The notes under the pieces: generated by a model
The model's database searches: none
Seen by the model: only the letters and a program-made list of their open reading frames with translations
What the model was told of the DNA's origin: nothing
Assembly (NCBI RefSeq): GCF_037975245.1
Contig: NC_092563.1
Location: 23,714,960 to 23,778,959, forward strand
DNA length: 64,000 nt
Direction: 5' to 3'
DNA from: Apostichopus japonicus
Lineage: Eukaryota; Echinodermata; Holothuroidea; Aspidochirotida; Stichopodidae
Program-made: the position numbers and the translations under genes
Part shown: piece by piece, positions 45,301-56,277 of the stretch
Layout of the letters: every line of letters starts with the position of its first letter
Position numbering within the stretch: position 1 is the first letter of the stretch

Positions 45301-48300
45301 GATACTTATGTTTGCTTTTAGTTTGTTTCGATTTATATTATCCTTCTATTTGTTCGTTGCTTTCTTGATGAGTTCTTTTTTCATTGTTTCACTGATCCTT
45401 ATTAAAGATATCCATTGAATTATATTACTGACATTTATTTCTGTACACTCAGCTTTAGTGATGACACTCATTTTTTGTTATGGTTTTTGTTTCATTAATG
45501 ATTATTCATGTACTGTATTTGATCCATTTTCTTGATAAGAATGGTTATTTATTGTTTCAATGATCATTGATCATCTAAGAACTGTACTTTATTAATGATA
45601 ACAATTTCTGTTCATTCTGTTTTAGTAATGATACTCATTTTATGGTTATGTTTCATTAATGAAAACTCTTCTTCTGTATTTGATACATTTTCTTGATAAG
45701 AAAGTTTATTTATTGTTTCAATGATTATTGCTCATCTAAGAACTGTACTTTATTAATGATACTAATTTCTGTTCATTCTGTATTAGTGATGATACTCATT
45801 TTCTTATCCTTTTTTTTCATTAATGATTACTCAACTTTTGTATTTGATCCCTGTTTTCTTGAATATGTTGTTTATTCATTTAATGTTTATTCGTTATGTT
45901 TGGAATGTTTATTTATTATGTTCATAATTTGATGTTTATTCACTATTTCACATCTCATTAATCATCTCCAAATTGCAATTTATTAGTAATATTATTTCAT
46001 CCTATTTTATTGATGATACTCTCTTTTGTTTTTCTAGATTATATATGTTTTTTTTCAATTGTGTTGTCGAGATCATGTTTGTTCATTCTGGTTTTTTCTT
46101 TTGTTCAATTAATGATATTCCTTTTTTTTACTAAATATTTCTTGTTTCCAGCTAAATGAATCTCACCTTGATATCTTGCAGTCTTTTCCTTTCAAAGGTA
46201 TCCATCTGATCTTCCAGAGCTTTGTTGGTTCTTGTGGCATCTACGGTTGCTCTTTGTAGTTTGGACTCTGCTTGGGACTGTTACAATTGTCAAGGACTTT
46301 CACAGTGAAACAAAATGGACACAAATGTATGGAACGTTAAAAGTTTAAAGTTCAGTCGAGGTGAAAATACACTTTTGACAGATGAAAGAGGAACACATTA
46401 TGAGCACCCTTTCATTGTGTTTTTCCAGATATTTATAGTTCAAATTGTCCATTTGTACCATAATAATAATAATAAACTTAAAGCAAACAGGTGTGATGTC
46501 ATAGTTGCACAATGACAGCAAATTGTTTCGATTTGCTTTATTTTTCACTCAATTGTTTCGACCTTGGATTGGATTGTGTTCCAAGTTGAGGGGTTATGTG
46601 AAGTTAACAATAGACTGCAGACAATAGAGATGCAGCCCAACTTTTTGAAGACGAAGGATTAGATATGAAATTTCATTGAAAGGTTAGATGTTCTGTTGTC
46701 ACCCTCTGGAATTCTTTAAGTGAAAACATTAGGAATAGCAAATCAATTTCATCTTATATAAAAGACATCTTAAACATTATCTACCCAACGAATAATTTTC
46801 GTATAATTATGCTTTATTATGAGCAGTGTATTAATGTTTCCTTTCCCAGTTCTGTTAAACCCCTATGTGTTTGCTTTTCTATGTGTTTTCTTGATGTTTT
46901 CTTTTCTCTATATAAAATTTTTCTCGTTTTACTTTGTAAGGGACCAGACTCGAAAAGTTATCTTACTTCTGGTCCAGCGGCCTGATTGCTGTAACTATGT
47001 ATTCACAAATGTACATCATTGTGATTTAATGGCGGAAATAAACGAAACAAAACAAAAACCCCAAAATTAAATACAACGTAACGCAAATTTGTTCAGTGAG
47101 CATCTATGATATCACGTCGGTTGGTTTGGTTTTGGTACGAAACGTGTCAGCTTCAAACTTTGCTATCTCAAAAACAAAAGCAATTTGAAGATGACGAGCT
47201 ACAAAAGGATACAATCTGGTGTCTGTCTCCAGGCTTCTTTTGGCGGACTCTTTCCAATTTTTTCTGCTGATTAATTTCTCTGTCTCGAGCAGCAAATGAG
47301 TTTTTCAGATCCTCCTGATAAACCAAAAAAAATTTAAAAAATAAAGCTAACCCAAGGCACAAATCAGGAGATACTCTAGCAATTTCATGCACTGATGTTT
47401 ACATGAATATAAGGCTGGATCTGACATAGAAGTCATGTAAAGATATCTTGTATAGGTCAACTTACAGTTAATTTTGCATGCCTTTCAAAAATCTACTGTA
47501 ATATTAATTCAACAAATATTTTCAAGGAAGATTTGACTGGTCTGACACATAGCAATACAGATGCAACCATCCTGTTTAAATCTTTTCAGTTGTATTTGGT
47601 GTTGGGCTGTACCTTTGTATGATTCTGACCAAGCTATGTAAAAAAGTTCATATCAATGGATATATACCTTAATTTTCAACTTAGAAATATTGGGTTTTAA
47701 AGCATTCAGATGCTCCTAAGTTTGTGAATTATTAAAAGGATTTTCTCATGGCTGAAGGTGATTGCTTAGCAAAATTGCTGCAAATTTTGTGCATCTTTAG
47801 GCAAAAACCACATCAGCACATTTTCAATTTCCAGATCTTGTGTTATTTTGTAAATGCATTGGTCAACAGCAGAATGAAAATGTCATCAAGGCAGTTCAGA
47901 TTAATATGTCATAGTTTATTCTTGATTATATTTCAATTTTTTATCCACAGAAGAAAAGATTAATTTCTGCCATAAAAAAAAATGCATTTTGATGAAATTC
48001 TGTAATACAAGTTTGACTTTGTTTGCCACCAGAATATCACTTAAAGGGTTGTTCCAATACCTACATTCAATTTTGTGTCCTACATATTTAATGCAATGCA
48101 TTTATTGTTTGATTTGCAACCTTTGACCTTTAATGCTTAATATAATCATTTCTAGTGCAATTTTTGTAATAGATAAGATACTGTGTATAGTTTGAGGGCA
48201 CAACTCACTCTTGTATGTTTACATTGGGTTCCATAGAGAGTCAACGGCTGTACAACTTTATTCTCAAGCCTTTCTACCTGAAAGTATAACAAATAAAAAC

Positions 48301-50092
48301 CATATAGAAACCATTGCATATTATTATATAAGAGAAGAATATAAAGAGCACTGACACCCCTTGCAATTATGTTGGCAAAATGCTTAAAAGGATAACAAAT
48401 AAAATATATAAATAAACAAAAACATGGAGATACAGTTTCCTTCAGAACATGGAACATATTCATATCAACAAATAAACAAATAAAATAAACAAATAAATAG
48501 AAGAAAACGTGGAGATATAGCTGTCTTCAGAACCATGGAGCATATTCATATCAACTCAAAAACTTTGAACTGAAAATTTATCCTAAGGCTGATCCCCTAA
48601 TTTTGACAGAAAGAAAAAGTTCTTGTTCACATTAGGGTGGGTGCATGACCATTTTGTCCTAGAGTGTGTTATGTTGAAAGTATGGGGTGGGGGGGGGGGG
48701 TGGTAGTGTAAATGTTTATGAAACCAGTAGCTTATTATAGTACTCTGGGAATTGAACCATAATCTTACAAATCAACTTATGTTAGGAGTGGAGGGACTAC
48801 GGAAGTCCATTATCATGTGCTCTCCTCATTCAAATGCTCCTTACCTCAGCCTGTCGATAATCCTGCATTGATGAGATCCGTTCTGCAAATGCAGTCAAGC
48901 CTGACTTGGTAGATTGAGCCTCGCTATCGGCATACGCCAGCAAATCTTTGGCTAGATCATCTCCCTTGTCCCTCAAACGGGCACTTTTACGAGCGTATGC
49001 AGCAACATCCTGACAAATGGTCGCAAAGTGTTTCTCAATGTCTGATATTCTCTGCTGTACAAACCGAGATTGGTTTTCTCTAGAAAAACAAATAAAGAAA
49101 GTTGATATTTAAAGTTATCATATTTTTTGTCTCACTTGAGTGATGCTTTAGTAACAGCTTTCACCTTTCAAAAGCAGAATTTGATAAAATCTGCTACAGT
49201 GTTCCTCCCCTTTCTCTCATTGATAGTGATGATTGCTTCCATCACACTTAGGAAACATTGCCAATTTATACACACATGTCACAGTAGTTTTGCTATTCAG
49301 TAAATGCAATTCATTTGCAATCAATATCATTTTTAGCCAAGTATTTAACACATTTTGAAAAGTAAAGCATAGCTTATTTGTATATATATTTTCCAACAAA
49401 ATTATTAAATTCTGTAACTTGTCATGTTGACTGTTACTATTGCACAGAATACCACATGAGAGAGATAATCTTCACTGAATTATGTTATCCTCACATAATG
49501 CTTTGTTGGCTTCACTGTCAAGACAGTACCTTAAAAATAATTTTCCAATCACAACTTTTTCCTTTGAACTTCTCAATCACCTCCTAGTGTCTTATAATTG
49601 AATAGTTATATTAAATAACATACCATTTAATTTAAGAGCTGTTTGATCAAACATGTTGCTCTATACCTCTTACAGTAAATTACAAATAACCAGCATTATA
49701 TGCAATCATTTTACAATATTATGCAAATGTCTTGTAGCTTACACTTTATCCTTAGTGGCATTCCAGAAAACAGGTTTTATCTCCTTTTAAACTTTGTTTC
49801 CCAATTGGAATGCCATTCCAGATAGGAACTGCATGGAGCACTCTTTTGGAATAAAACCCACCTTTACTCAACCACAGCATTTACTGAGGAAGAGCATGGC
49901 TCATTCTTAAGTAACTTAAAAATAGGATTATTGCATTTTCATGCATTAAATACTGTAATGGAAGTTGACTCTTTGTTCTTTTCTCTTGTCTTTGTCTTCA
50001 CTAATAAGTATGATAACTAAATGAGCAAAACAAAACAATAAGTATTTATTGTCCGAATATTACCTCGCCCTAATATCTGCTCCTCTCTGCAT
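42342..50092 (-). CDS. CIBAR1: CIBAR/FAM92 family BAR-domain protein (complete)
   Basis: CIBAR (FAM92) proteins are BAR-domain proteins that bind curved membranes and, with Chibby, act at the ciliary base; a mitochondrial inner-membrane role is also described. Coding exons: 50092-50064, 49079-48845, 48277-48209, 47314-47213, 46277-46167, 44935-44822, 42641-42342. These give 960 nt, 319 residues plus stop, close to human CIBAR1. An in-frame TAG lies 24 nt before the ATG. Family landmarks: ISDIEKHFATICQ, RKSARLRDKGDDLA, MQDYRQAE, VERLENKVVQPLTLYGT, AARDREINQQKKLERVRQKK, SQAESKLQRA and SEFVKIEMLFHAKCLE. BAR helices span about residues 10-220. The last exon adds a tail whose final 40 residues are mostly Asp and Glu, ending YRYGNYKR. 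The exon 4 donor (ATT|GTATCC) is weak but keeps frame and homology. Whether it is the CIBAR1 or CIBAR2 orthologue is not settled. Confidence 0.92.
42642..44821. other. CIBAR intron 6
   Basis: This 2.2-kb intron lies before the last coding exon, with donor GAG|GTACGA and acceptor TTCAAG. Apart from the hammerhead-like motif at 43081-43125 I see nothing identifiable. Confidence 0.5.
43081..43125 (-). other. Penelope-type hammerhead-ribozyme-like motif
   Basis: On the minus strand AGCCTCCGAAGAAGATCC is followed by a TGCTA loop, GGATC, AAAACGTC and AGGCC. GATCC/GGATC can form stem II, and GCCT/AGGC stem I. CCGAAGA and CAAAA sit where a hammerhead has CUGANGA and GAAA, one change each. Penelope-like retroelements are known to carry hammerhead motifs of this general form. 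The core changes suggest it is inactive. No reverse transcriptase is nearby. It lies in the last CIBAR intron. Confidence 0.4.
45240..46140. repeat. AT-rich degenerate repeat, about 161-bp period
   Basis: AACTGTACTTTATTAATGAT recurs at about 45580 and 45741, with shared CATTCTGT(T/A)TTAGT(A/G)ATGATACTCATTTT and TTTGAT(A/C)CATTTTCTTGAT segments. The whole block is strongly T-rich on the plus strand, giving spurious open frames. It lies in CIBAR intron 5. Confidence 0.65.
48393..48557. repeat. 85-bp tandem duplication
   Basis: AAC(A/G)TGGAGATA(C/T)AG starts at 48421 and 48506. Each unit ends in GGA(A/G)CATATTCATATCAAC and is separated by AATAAACAAATAAA-type simple sequence. It lies in CIBAR intron 2, 115 bp from exon 3. 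Confidence 0.75.
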
Positions 50093-51991
50093 AATGGAAG
50101 TCTCAATATTTATCTAAATGCTTCTTCAGGTGTCAAACTTTCCAGCTGGTATCTAAGACCTGAAATATGAATGAGAAGCATAACACCACAAGAATTAGTC
50201 CATTAACCATAGGTTGCATTTTTCAGCTCTCTTGACCTCAACTTTCAGAAACTTTATCTCTCCTGCAAACAGACTGGTGAGTTTGGAAGAGTTGATTTGT
50301 TCACACCTTGCCATGTCTGCCTTGATCTGATAGTGATTTGGCTACTAGCTGTGTGAAGAGTTGCATAATAGATAGGCAGCTCAACTAAGGTGCGAAAAGA
50401 TGGGACTGATCACTCAGCTAACCAACTGGAAAAAAACCTGCCGTTCAGTGCAAACGGCGGGTTTTTGGATGAAACCTATAGCTAATGGACACTTTTGCGG
50501 CATGATGAACTGTAGCACTAAAGCTGCAAACCTACAGTTTTGAAATATGAAATGGACTCACTCTTACCAAGAAATATGAAGAAACTCACATATCTGACTA
50601 CCTAGCCCTTAAACTCATCTTAACCCAGATAGGAAAAAGCTATTTGAATTATGCAGGATCTGTGTGATCACACTCACACTGGCAGACTGGTACATAAATT
50701 ACTACTGGATCAGTTATTCATTTAATGGTGCTTGGGTCTTGAAACAAGCTCAGCATTTGGTATCTCAAATAAAAATTAGCCCCTTTCATGACCAAGTGGA
50801 ACCTGCCCTTTTGGCACATTAACCTGGCAATGCCTTCGGTGCCCCTGACCCGTTGGTGGAATGGGTCTAACAGTGTAAATAAGAACCTTAAACTTGCCAT
50901 TTCCTGAAATATAACTAAGGTGTGGAACTGGAAAGTCTCAGGATATTGAGACATTTGAAACTAAGCATTTTCAATGTCAAAGAGCAATATGCAATAATTA
51001 CATTAAAGATACAAATAAAGGTAGGAATTGAAGCCCTGTGGGCTGTCTTGTGGATACATCTGTGGCTATGCCTAGTCTAATTTTAAGTTGGTGATTGTAG
51101 TACCAGGCCCTAGTTATAGTACGGTTCTGTAACTTTGTAAGTAAGCCTAGGCCTAACTTTGCCAAAGTTTGCAGTTGTACTAACTTGTAGGCCTGAGTTT
51201 GTATTTTGTATCCCAGCCTAGACTGTGCTTTTAGTCTCCATAAGTTGAACATGAATCAACTTTAAAATTGTTATACTTGATAACTTGAATGAGGTCTTCT
51301 AGGCAACCGGATATTTATTTGCAAGCTCGAATATTTTGTCTCTACGGTTCACTACTTCGTATGTCCCGACCCTATACTTGTTGGTAAGCGTCGATAAAAA
51401 TAAATAGGATCAGCAATGTACAAAATGTGGAATGGAATGTGTTTTGAAATTATGAAGCATGCTTGACCAAGTCGTCTGCCACAGTGTGATTGAGAAATTC
51501 TATTTTGACTTCTATCTGTGGTAAATACGTTGCTTTTAGAAATGGAATGCATAATTAAGTCCCTCTGGTGCCAAATCATTGCACAAAAGTAATTTATTAG
51601 TCAAATTAAATCTTTAAGAATATCGATATTGAGTTTCTAATCATCAATTAAATCAAACATTTACTAAATGACGCTATTTTACCGCTTCTATCGTTCTCGG
51701 GCTACTAAAAGTGGAAGCATTAAAGAATTTCGCAATTCTGCATCCCAGGTAACACTAGATTTTGCACTTGCCTGCATTTATCAACCGCACAGTTGTCAAC
51801 TCAGCACTATCCACGTATACACTGTATACGGGTCTGTTATCTAAAAAAAAACACCAGCCAACAATCTGCAAGGGTGACACGTAGCAGAAATTACGTTCAC
51901 GCTTTCACCTCGCTAGAAAGTCCTATTTCAGAATTTACAAAGAAGACACAAGCCACCGAAGTGAACAAGAAGAACGAACTAAATCATAATC
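50093..51991. promoter_or_regulatory. Head-to-head spacer between CIBAR and cyclophilin, probable promoters
   Basis: The start codons of CIBAR (minus, 50092) and the secretory cyclophilin (plus, 51992) are 1.9 kb apart and diverge, so both 5' UTRs and promoters probably lie here. I found no TATA box, CCAAT-N9-CCACG element or CpG-rich core I would defend. TGACACGTAG at 51875-51884 has an ACGT core of the kind bound by bZIP factors, as a weak hint only. A strong hairpin is at 50432-50466. No coding exon was recognised. Confidence 0.5.
50432..50466. other. GC-rich hairpin with A/T flanks
   Basis: AAAAACCTGCCGTT and AACGGCGGGTTTTT form a 14-bp stem with one T-G wobble position and a short loop. 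It is 340 bp upstream of the CIBAR ATG. Confidence 0.7.
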
Positions 51992-54900
51992 ATGGGTCTC
52001 TTCAAGATTATTTCAACGCTCTGCTGCCTTAGCATTTCACTAGCCATGGTGATTATCAATAAGGTTTAACTTAGAATAGATTAAAGCATATTAGGGATTG
52101 CAGATATAGGATATATTTTTTTTTACAATTTTCAGTCCAGCCTAACTTAGGCCTAACGTTAGGCGTAACTGTTTGACCCAGGCAAAGTTTAACTGTTTAA
52201 GCCCAGGCTAACGCTATGTAGATTGATCATTATACACGCGGACAAACTTTTTTTCCCGTAAACTATGAAGATTTTATAGCATCATTTTAACTGGTTTACA
52301 AACAGGGCTAACTCAATAAGTTATTGCAGAGTATTAGACCAATTCTGACACAATTAGTGGCCCAAAGCATAGCCTAATCGTTGATCTAGCCATATTAAGA
52401 TTTTATGTCCTATGGAAAGATTAGATCTTGTCATGAAATTTCACTCAGTAAATTGTACAACGCCATGTTGGTAGTGGTGGTGGCAGCTTGCAATGGTATT
52501 GATAACTAATGAAATGAGTTATGAAATCTTAAATACCTTGGTATAGGCCTAGGTGTAGGCTTACACAATGTTCTCCATTTACTGTTCAGGATGCTCTGTG
52601 CTAATCAGACGCTTCTATAACTGGCGAAGAATTTAGTAAAAATGATACCAACCATTTCAAGAGAATTATGTACAGATTTCTTATCACGGTCTCTCCGCAG
52701 GGTATGAGTAGTGTAAATTTGTTTCCACATGGTTAGGGTGAATTGAAAAGATTTGGAGAATTATCTCTGTGACTTGTGAGTTACTCTGGCAGGGAAAATT
52801 GTCATTGGTGTGCATCCATACATTTAAAGATGAAGGTATGTTTAATATTGTTAGGAGTGGTAATCTTTGTGACTGTCTTGAACATCAATGGCTTTCAACT
52901 GAAAGTTATTTATTGTAATCCCGATGTATGGTTGGCTGAGGAAGGGAATTTAAGCTTAACTACACAGACAAACAAAAATTTCCACTCTCTTGGATCCACG
53001 CGCCAAAAGGATCGGTAATAGTCTGTTTGAACAGTATAATTTCACAAGGACCTGCATGAAAACAAAACAGCCCCCAAAAAATTAACAAAATTATTGTATT
53101 GTTGGTTTTCAGGTGAAAGGGTGTCTGAAACAAGCAAGTCCAGATTTAGATAACACTTCCCAAAATACAGAACAAGAACAGGTACCTGACTGCTAACCAG
53201 CCCTTCTTCAGCCAACTAGCTCTATATTAGAAAACTTATATATATATATCCTTACACAGCATTACCAGTATCTGATAATTAACTGAGTGAGACTTATATT
53301 GGTTTTATTGCCACTTTACTTTGCTTTGGCTTAACTATAGCTTCGGGGATTTTTTCTTTGCTAATTTTGAGATTTCTACTCTTTCTTCTTTTTGCAATTA
53401 TCATCAAAATAACTTTTGAGCAAACACTTCATTGCTTATGCCGTCCAGCTGACACATTTATCCAAAAATAGGAATGAAAGTTCAATGGCCTATTTAGTTC
53501 AGTAGCTGGACTTAATAATATTGATACAAAGAAAGAACTTGGTTGGCTAAATGTTGAGGAAATTTGATTGAATCACATTCACTAAGTGGCAAAATCTTGC
53601 ACTTTACTGTTGTAAATGCAGTATGAATTTTTTATTTTTTTTGCATGTTAAGCAGTCAGCAGTCAAAATCATTCTACTTTAACCCAATTTGAAAATGTTG
53701 CCTGTAATGAAACCTCATATAAGTTGAATGCATAACAGCAGGCCTATCCTTATGTGTTATGAAAACCCTCTTTATAGAGAAGCAACCAGACAGTTTTGCT
53801 TTTTACTGATTCGAGATGTTTCACTGCCTGCTTCTTCTCCTCTCAGGTTCATGATGACAAAATTCCGGCACTGGTGACCAAGAAAGTCTTCTTTGACATC
53901 AAAATCGGAGAAGAGGCAATTGGCAGGATCGTGATTGGTGTCTTTGGCAAAGCAGCACCCTTGACCGCAGACAACTTTGTGCAGTTAGCTGAAGGAGTCG
54001 CCGATGGCAAGGGTTACAAAGGTCGAAGATTTCACCGAGTCATCAAGGACTTCATGATTCAAGGTCAGATTAATAAATATTGCATATTTTTGACAAACCT
54101 CACATCGACAAACGTTCAGGCTGATAATTCACCCTTACAGCCTGAGGAAAAGGATTAAAATGCTCAATCATTCGGAAGATGAAGGAGTGACTCAGCAAAG
54201 TGTTGTAGCCATGCTAAATGATCATGCCATCCCCTCCCCCCCCCCCTCCCCACAAGCATGCACACAAACACACCTGTCTCTTCTTATATATTCTTCTTAT
54301 ATTTTATCATTATTTCTTTGGAAACAGAATAGTCCATTTGTTTTTGCAAGACTCACCCAAGACAGTGTGATTGTCTATGTAAATATTAATTTAGACACAT
54401 TCATTGTTAGAGGCATTGACCGAAGATGCCTCTAAATGTATATCACTGTGCTGCATCCATTTCCGTTTTTGTTTTAGAAAACTTTTACCACACAAGTATA
54501 TGAATTTAGTGGATGTTGTTATTTTTTGGGTGATTTGTGTGTTACATCTTAATTCCACCATTAGATTTGCTTTAAAATGGAATGACACAAGTATATGAAT
54601 TTAGTGGATGTTGTTATTTTTGGGGTGATTTGTGTGTTACATCTTAATTCCACCATTAGATTTGCTTTAAAATGGAATGACACAAGTATATGATTTTAGT
54701 GGATGTTGTTATTTTTGGGGTGATTTGTGTGTTACATCTTAATTCCACCATTAGATTTGCTTTAAAATGGAATGACACAAGTAATATGATTTTAGTGGAT
54801 GTTGTTATTTTTGGGGTGATTTGTGTGTTACATCTTAATTCCACCATTAGATTTGCTTTAAAATGGAATGTTAAGCAAAAACTTCCAAAAGAACACTTAG

Positions 54901-56203
54901 CTAGAATTAAGGAGGTCTCAAACTTAGCATTGATATCACATGACTTGGGTCATAATACACAAACTTACGCCCACCCCCCCTGTCAGTTTTGTTTTTTTGT
55001 TTACTTTACTTATATATTACCTTACAGCCTACTACATATCATTGTACTTCCTGTTCTCATATCATTCTACTTCCTGTTCTTCCTCCTACAGGTGGTGATG
55101 TGGTTGCTATGGACGGCAGCGGCAGTTACAGCATCTATGGAAAATACTTTGACGACGAGAATTTTGACCTGAAGCATTACGGAGCTGGTTGGCTGAGCAT
55201 GGCTAATGCAGGTATGGTGTCTCGTACATAAACGACTCTGTGCAAATGATGATACAAATCATGTGATATATGTGCAAGGTTGAACTTAGCAGGGACATTT
55301 TATTTTCTGTTTATGTACATATTCTGCCATATTCACTCTCATCCTTGTAGGCAAGGAACATGACCATATGTTTTCAGACCATTCATCTGGTGTATAGTTT
55401 TACATGGGTCAGAAAGACCAGTATTTTTTTTAACATTTCCAGCTTTTTATTGGTAGTGTAGTGACAGTTGCCCTTGCTTCACATTAGAACTAAGTTACTG
55501 TTAAAGTGGCTTTAGTTTTAACTCTGTTCGTCACTGGTGTACCATCACATAAAGTTGTCTCTTTTCCACAAGTCTCCGGAGAATCTCTTCCCCACCCTCC
55601 CCTCTCCCCACTGCTGCAGCTATTCTGATTTGTATCAATATTTTCCTGTGTCGCTGTGAAGTAAAAACCACTACTTTTCCTATGGTATGCAGTTGTAGCA
55701 AATGTAACATTATTTATTGCAAAGTGCCCCGATTGGAAAGGGGGTAGTCAGGAGGGGCGGGGGAGTGGGGCTTTAATGAAAAAATGATATTTTCTTCAAC
55801 TTATATGTCAAAGTTTGAACAGTGTGAACCAATCTTGTAATGACTGTAAACTGTGATTTGTTGAGTAGTGATAGACTCACTGCATGGGTCTGGGGCAGTT
55901 AGATTGATTCTAGTGAACCATCTGCCTTGATCCCTCTACTCTGCAGGAAAGAACACCAACGGCTGTCAGTTTTTCATCACCACCACAAAGACGTCTTGGT
56001 TGGACAACCATCACGTCGTGTTCGGTAAGGTTCTGGAGGGGATGAATGTCGTGAGGACCATGGAAGACACACCCACAGACAAAGAGAGTGATGCACCACT
56101 GACAGACGTGTTGATAGTAGACTCAGGTGTCATCGAGGTGGAAACGCCGTTTGTAGTGGAGAAGATAGCATCCGAGGAGGAGGGAAAAGTAGTCGGAGAG
56201 TAA
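51992..56203 (+). CDS. PPIB: Secretory-pathway cyclophilin, PPIB/PPIC type (complete)
   Basis: This is a peptidyl-prolyl cis-trans isomerase that assists folding of secreted proteins in the ER. Exons: 51992-52063, 53847-54063, 55092-55211, 55947-56203. They give 666 nt, 221 residues; human PPIB has 216. The ATG context is strong (A at -3, G at +4), with an in-frame TAA 12 nt upstream. Residues 1-20 look like a signal peptide ([14 protein letters not shown]). Catalytic and binding residues corresponding to cyclophilin A R55, F60, M61, Q63, Q111, F113, W121 and H126 are R88, F93, M94, Q96, Q144, F146, W154 and H159. The usual T-R-x-x-G-T-G-G loop is replaced by [10 protein letters not shown] (101-110), which is unusual. 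PFVVE near the C-terminus recalls PPIC. There is no KDEL-type signal. The exon 1 donor is uncertain: AAG|GTTTAA is used here, but ATG|GTGATT 15 nt earlier keeps the same frame. Confidence 0.92.
52064..53846. other. Cyclophilin intron 1
   Basis: This 1.8-kb intron ends in TCTCCTCTCAG|GTT. A second hydrophobic frame at about 52830-52910 ([18 protein letters not shown]) is followed by no convincing in-phase donor. Otherwise only a TA microsatellite near 53240 is seen. Confidence 0.5.
54491..54870. repeat. Four tandem copies of a 95-bp unit
   Basis: Units start with CACAAGTA at 54491, 54586, 54681 and 54776. All share TTTTAGTGGATGTTGTTATT (or AATTTAGTGG), GGGGTGATTTGTGTGTTACA and AATTCCACCATTAGATTTGC. 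Divergence is only a few bases per unit, implying recent expansion. It lies in cyclophilin intron 2 and explains the repetitive open frames on both strands. Confidence 0.95.
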
Positions 56204-56271
56204 GATGCTTGAGAATGCCTTGAAAGAAGGAAGCCGAGGGCCAGGGCCAAAATTAGCTTGATCTTGCCCGA

Positions 56272-56277
56272 AATAAA
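56272..56277 (+). terminator. Possible poly(A) signal of the cyclophilin gene
   Basis: AATAAA lies 69 nt after the stop codon, the first such hexamer downstream. A longer 3' UTR cannot be excluded. Confidence 0.5.

Noticed and set aside
50432-50466. Rho-independent terminator
   Set aside because: The sequence is animal nuclear DNA, where such terminators do not operate; kept only as a hairpin.
51808-51884. ER stress response element upstream of the cyclophilin
   Set aside because: CCACG occurs at 51811 but no CCAAT lies 9 bp upstream; TGACACGTAG is only a loose ACGT-core match.
52776-53018. Alternative first exon of the cyclophilin (hydrophobic [18 protein letters not shown])
   Set aside because: No donor in phase with exon 2 follows the hydrophobic stretch; the exon at 51992 has an upstream stop, a good start context and matching phase.
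54491-54870. CRISPR-like array
   Set aside because: Units are contiguous with no unique spacers and the context is an animal intron.
54690-55172. 160-residue plus-strand frame
   Set aside because: It is built from the 95-bp tandem repeat and runs out of frame into cyclophilin exon 3.
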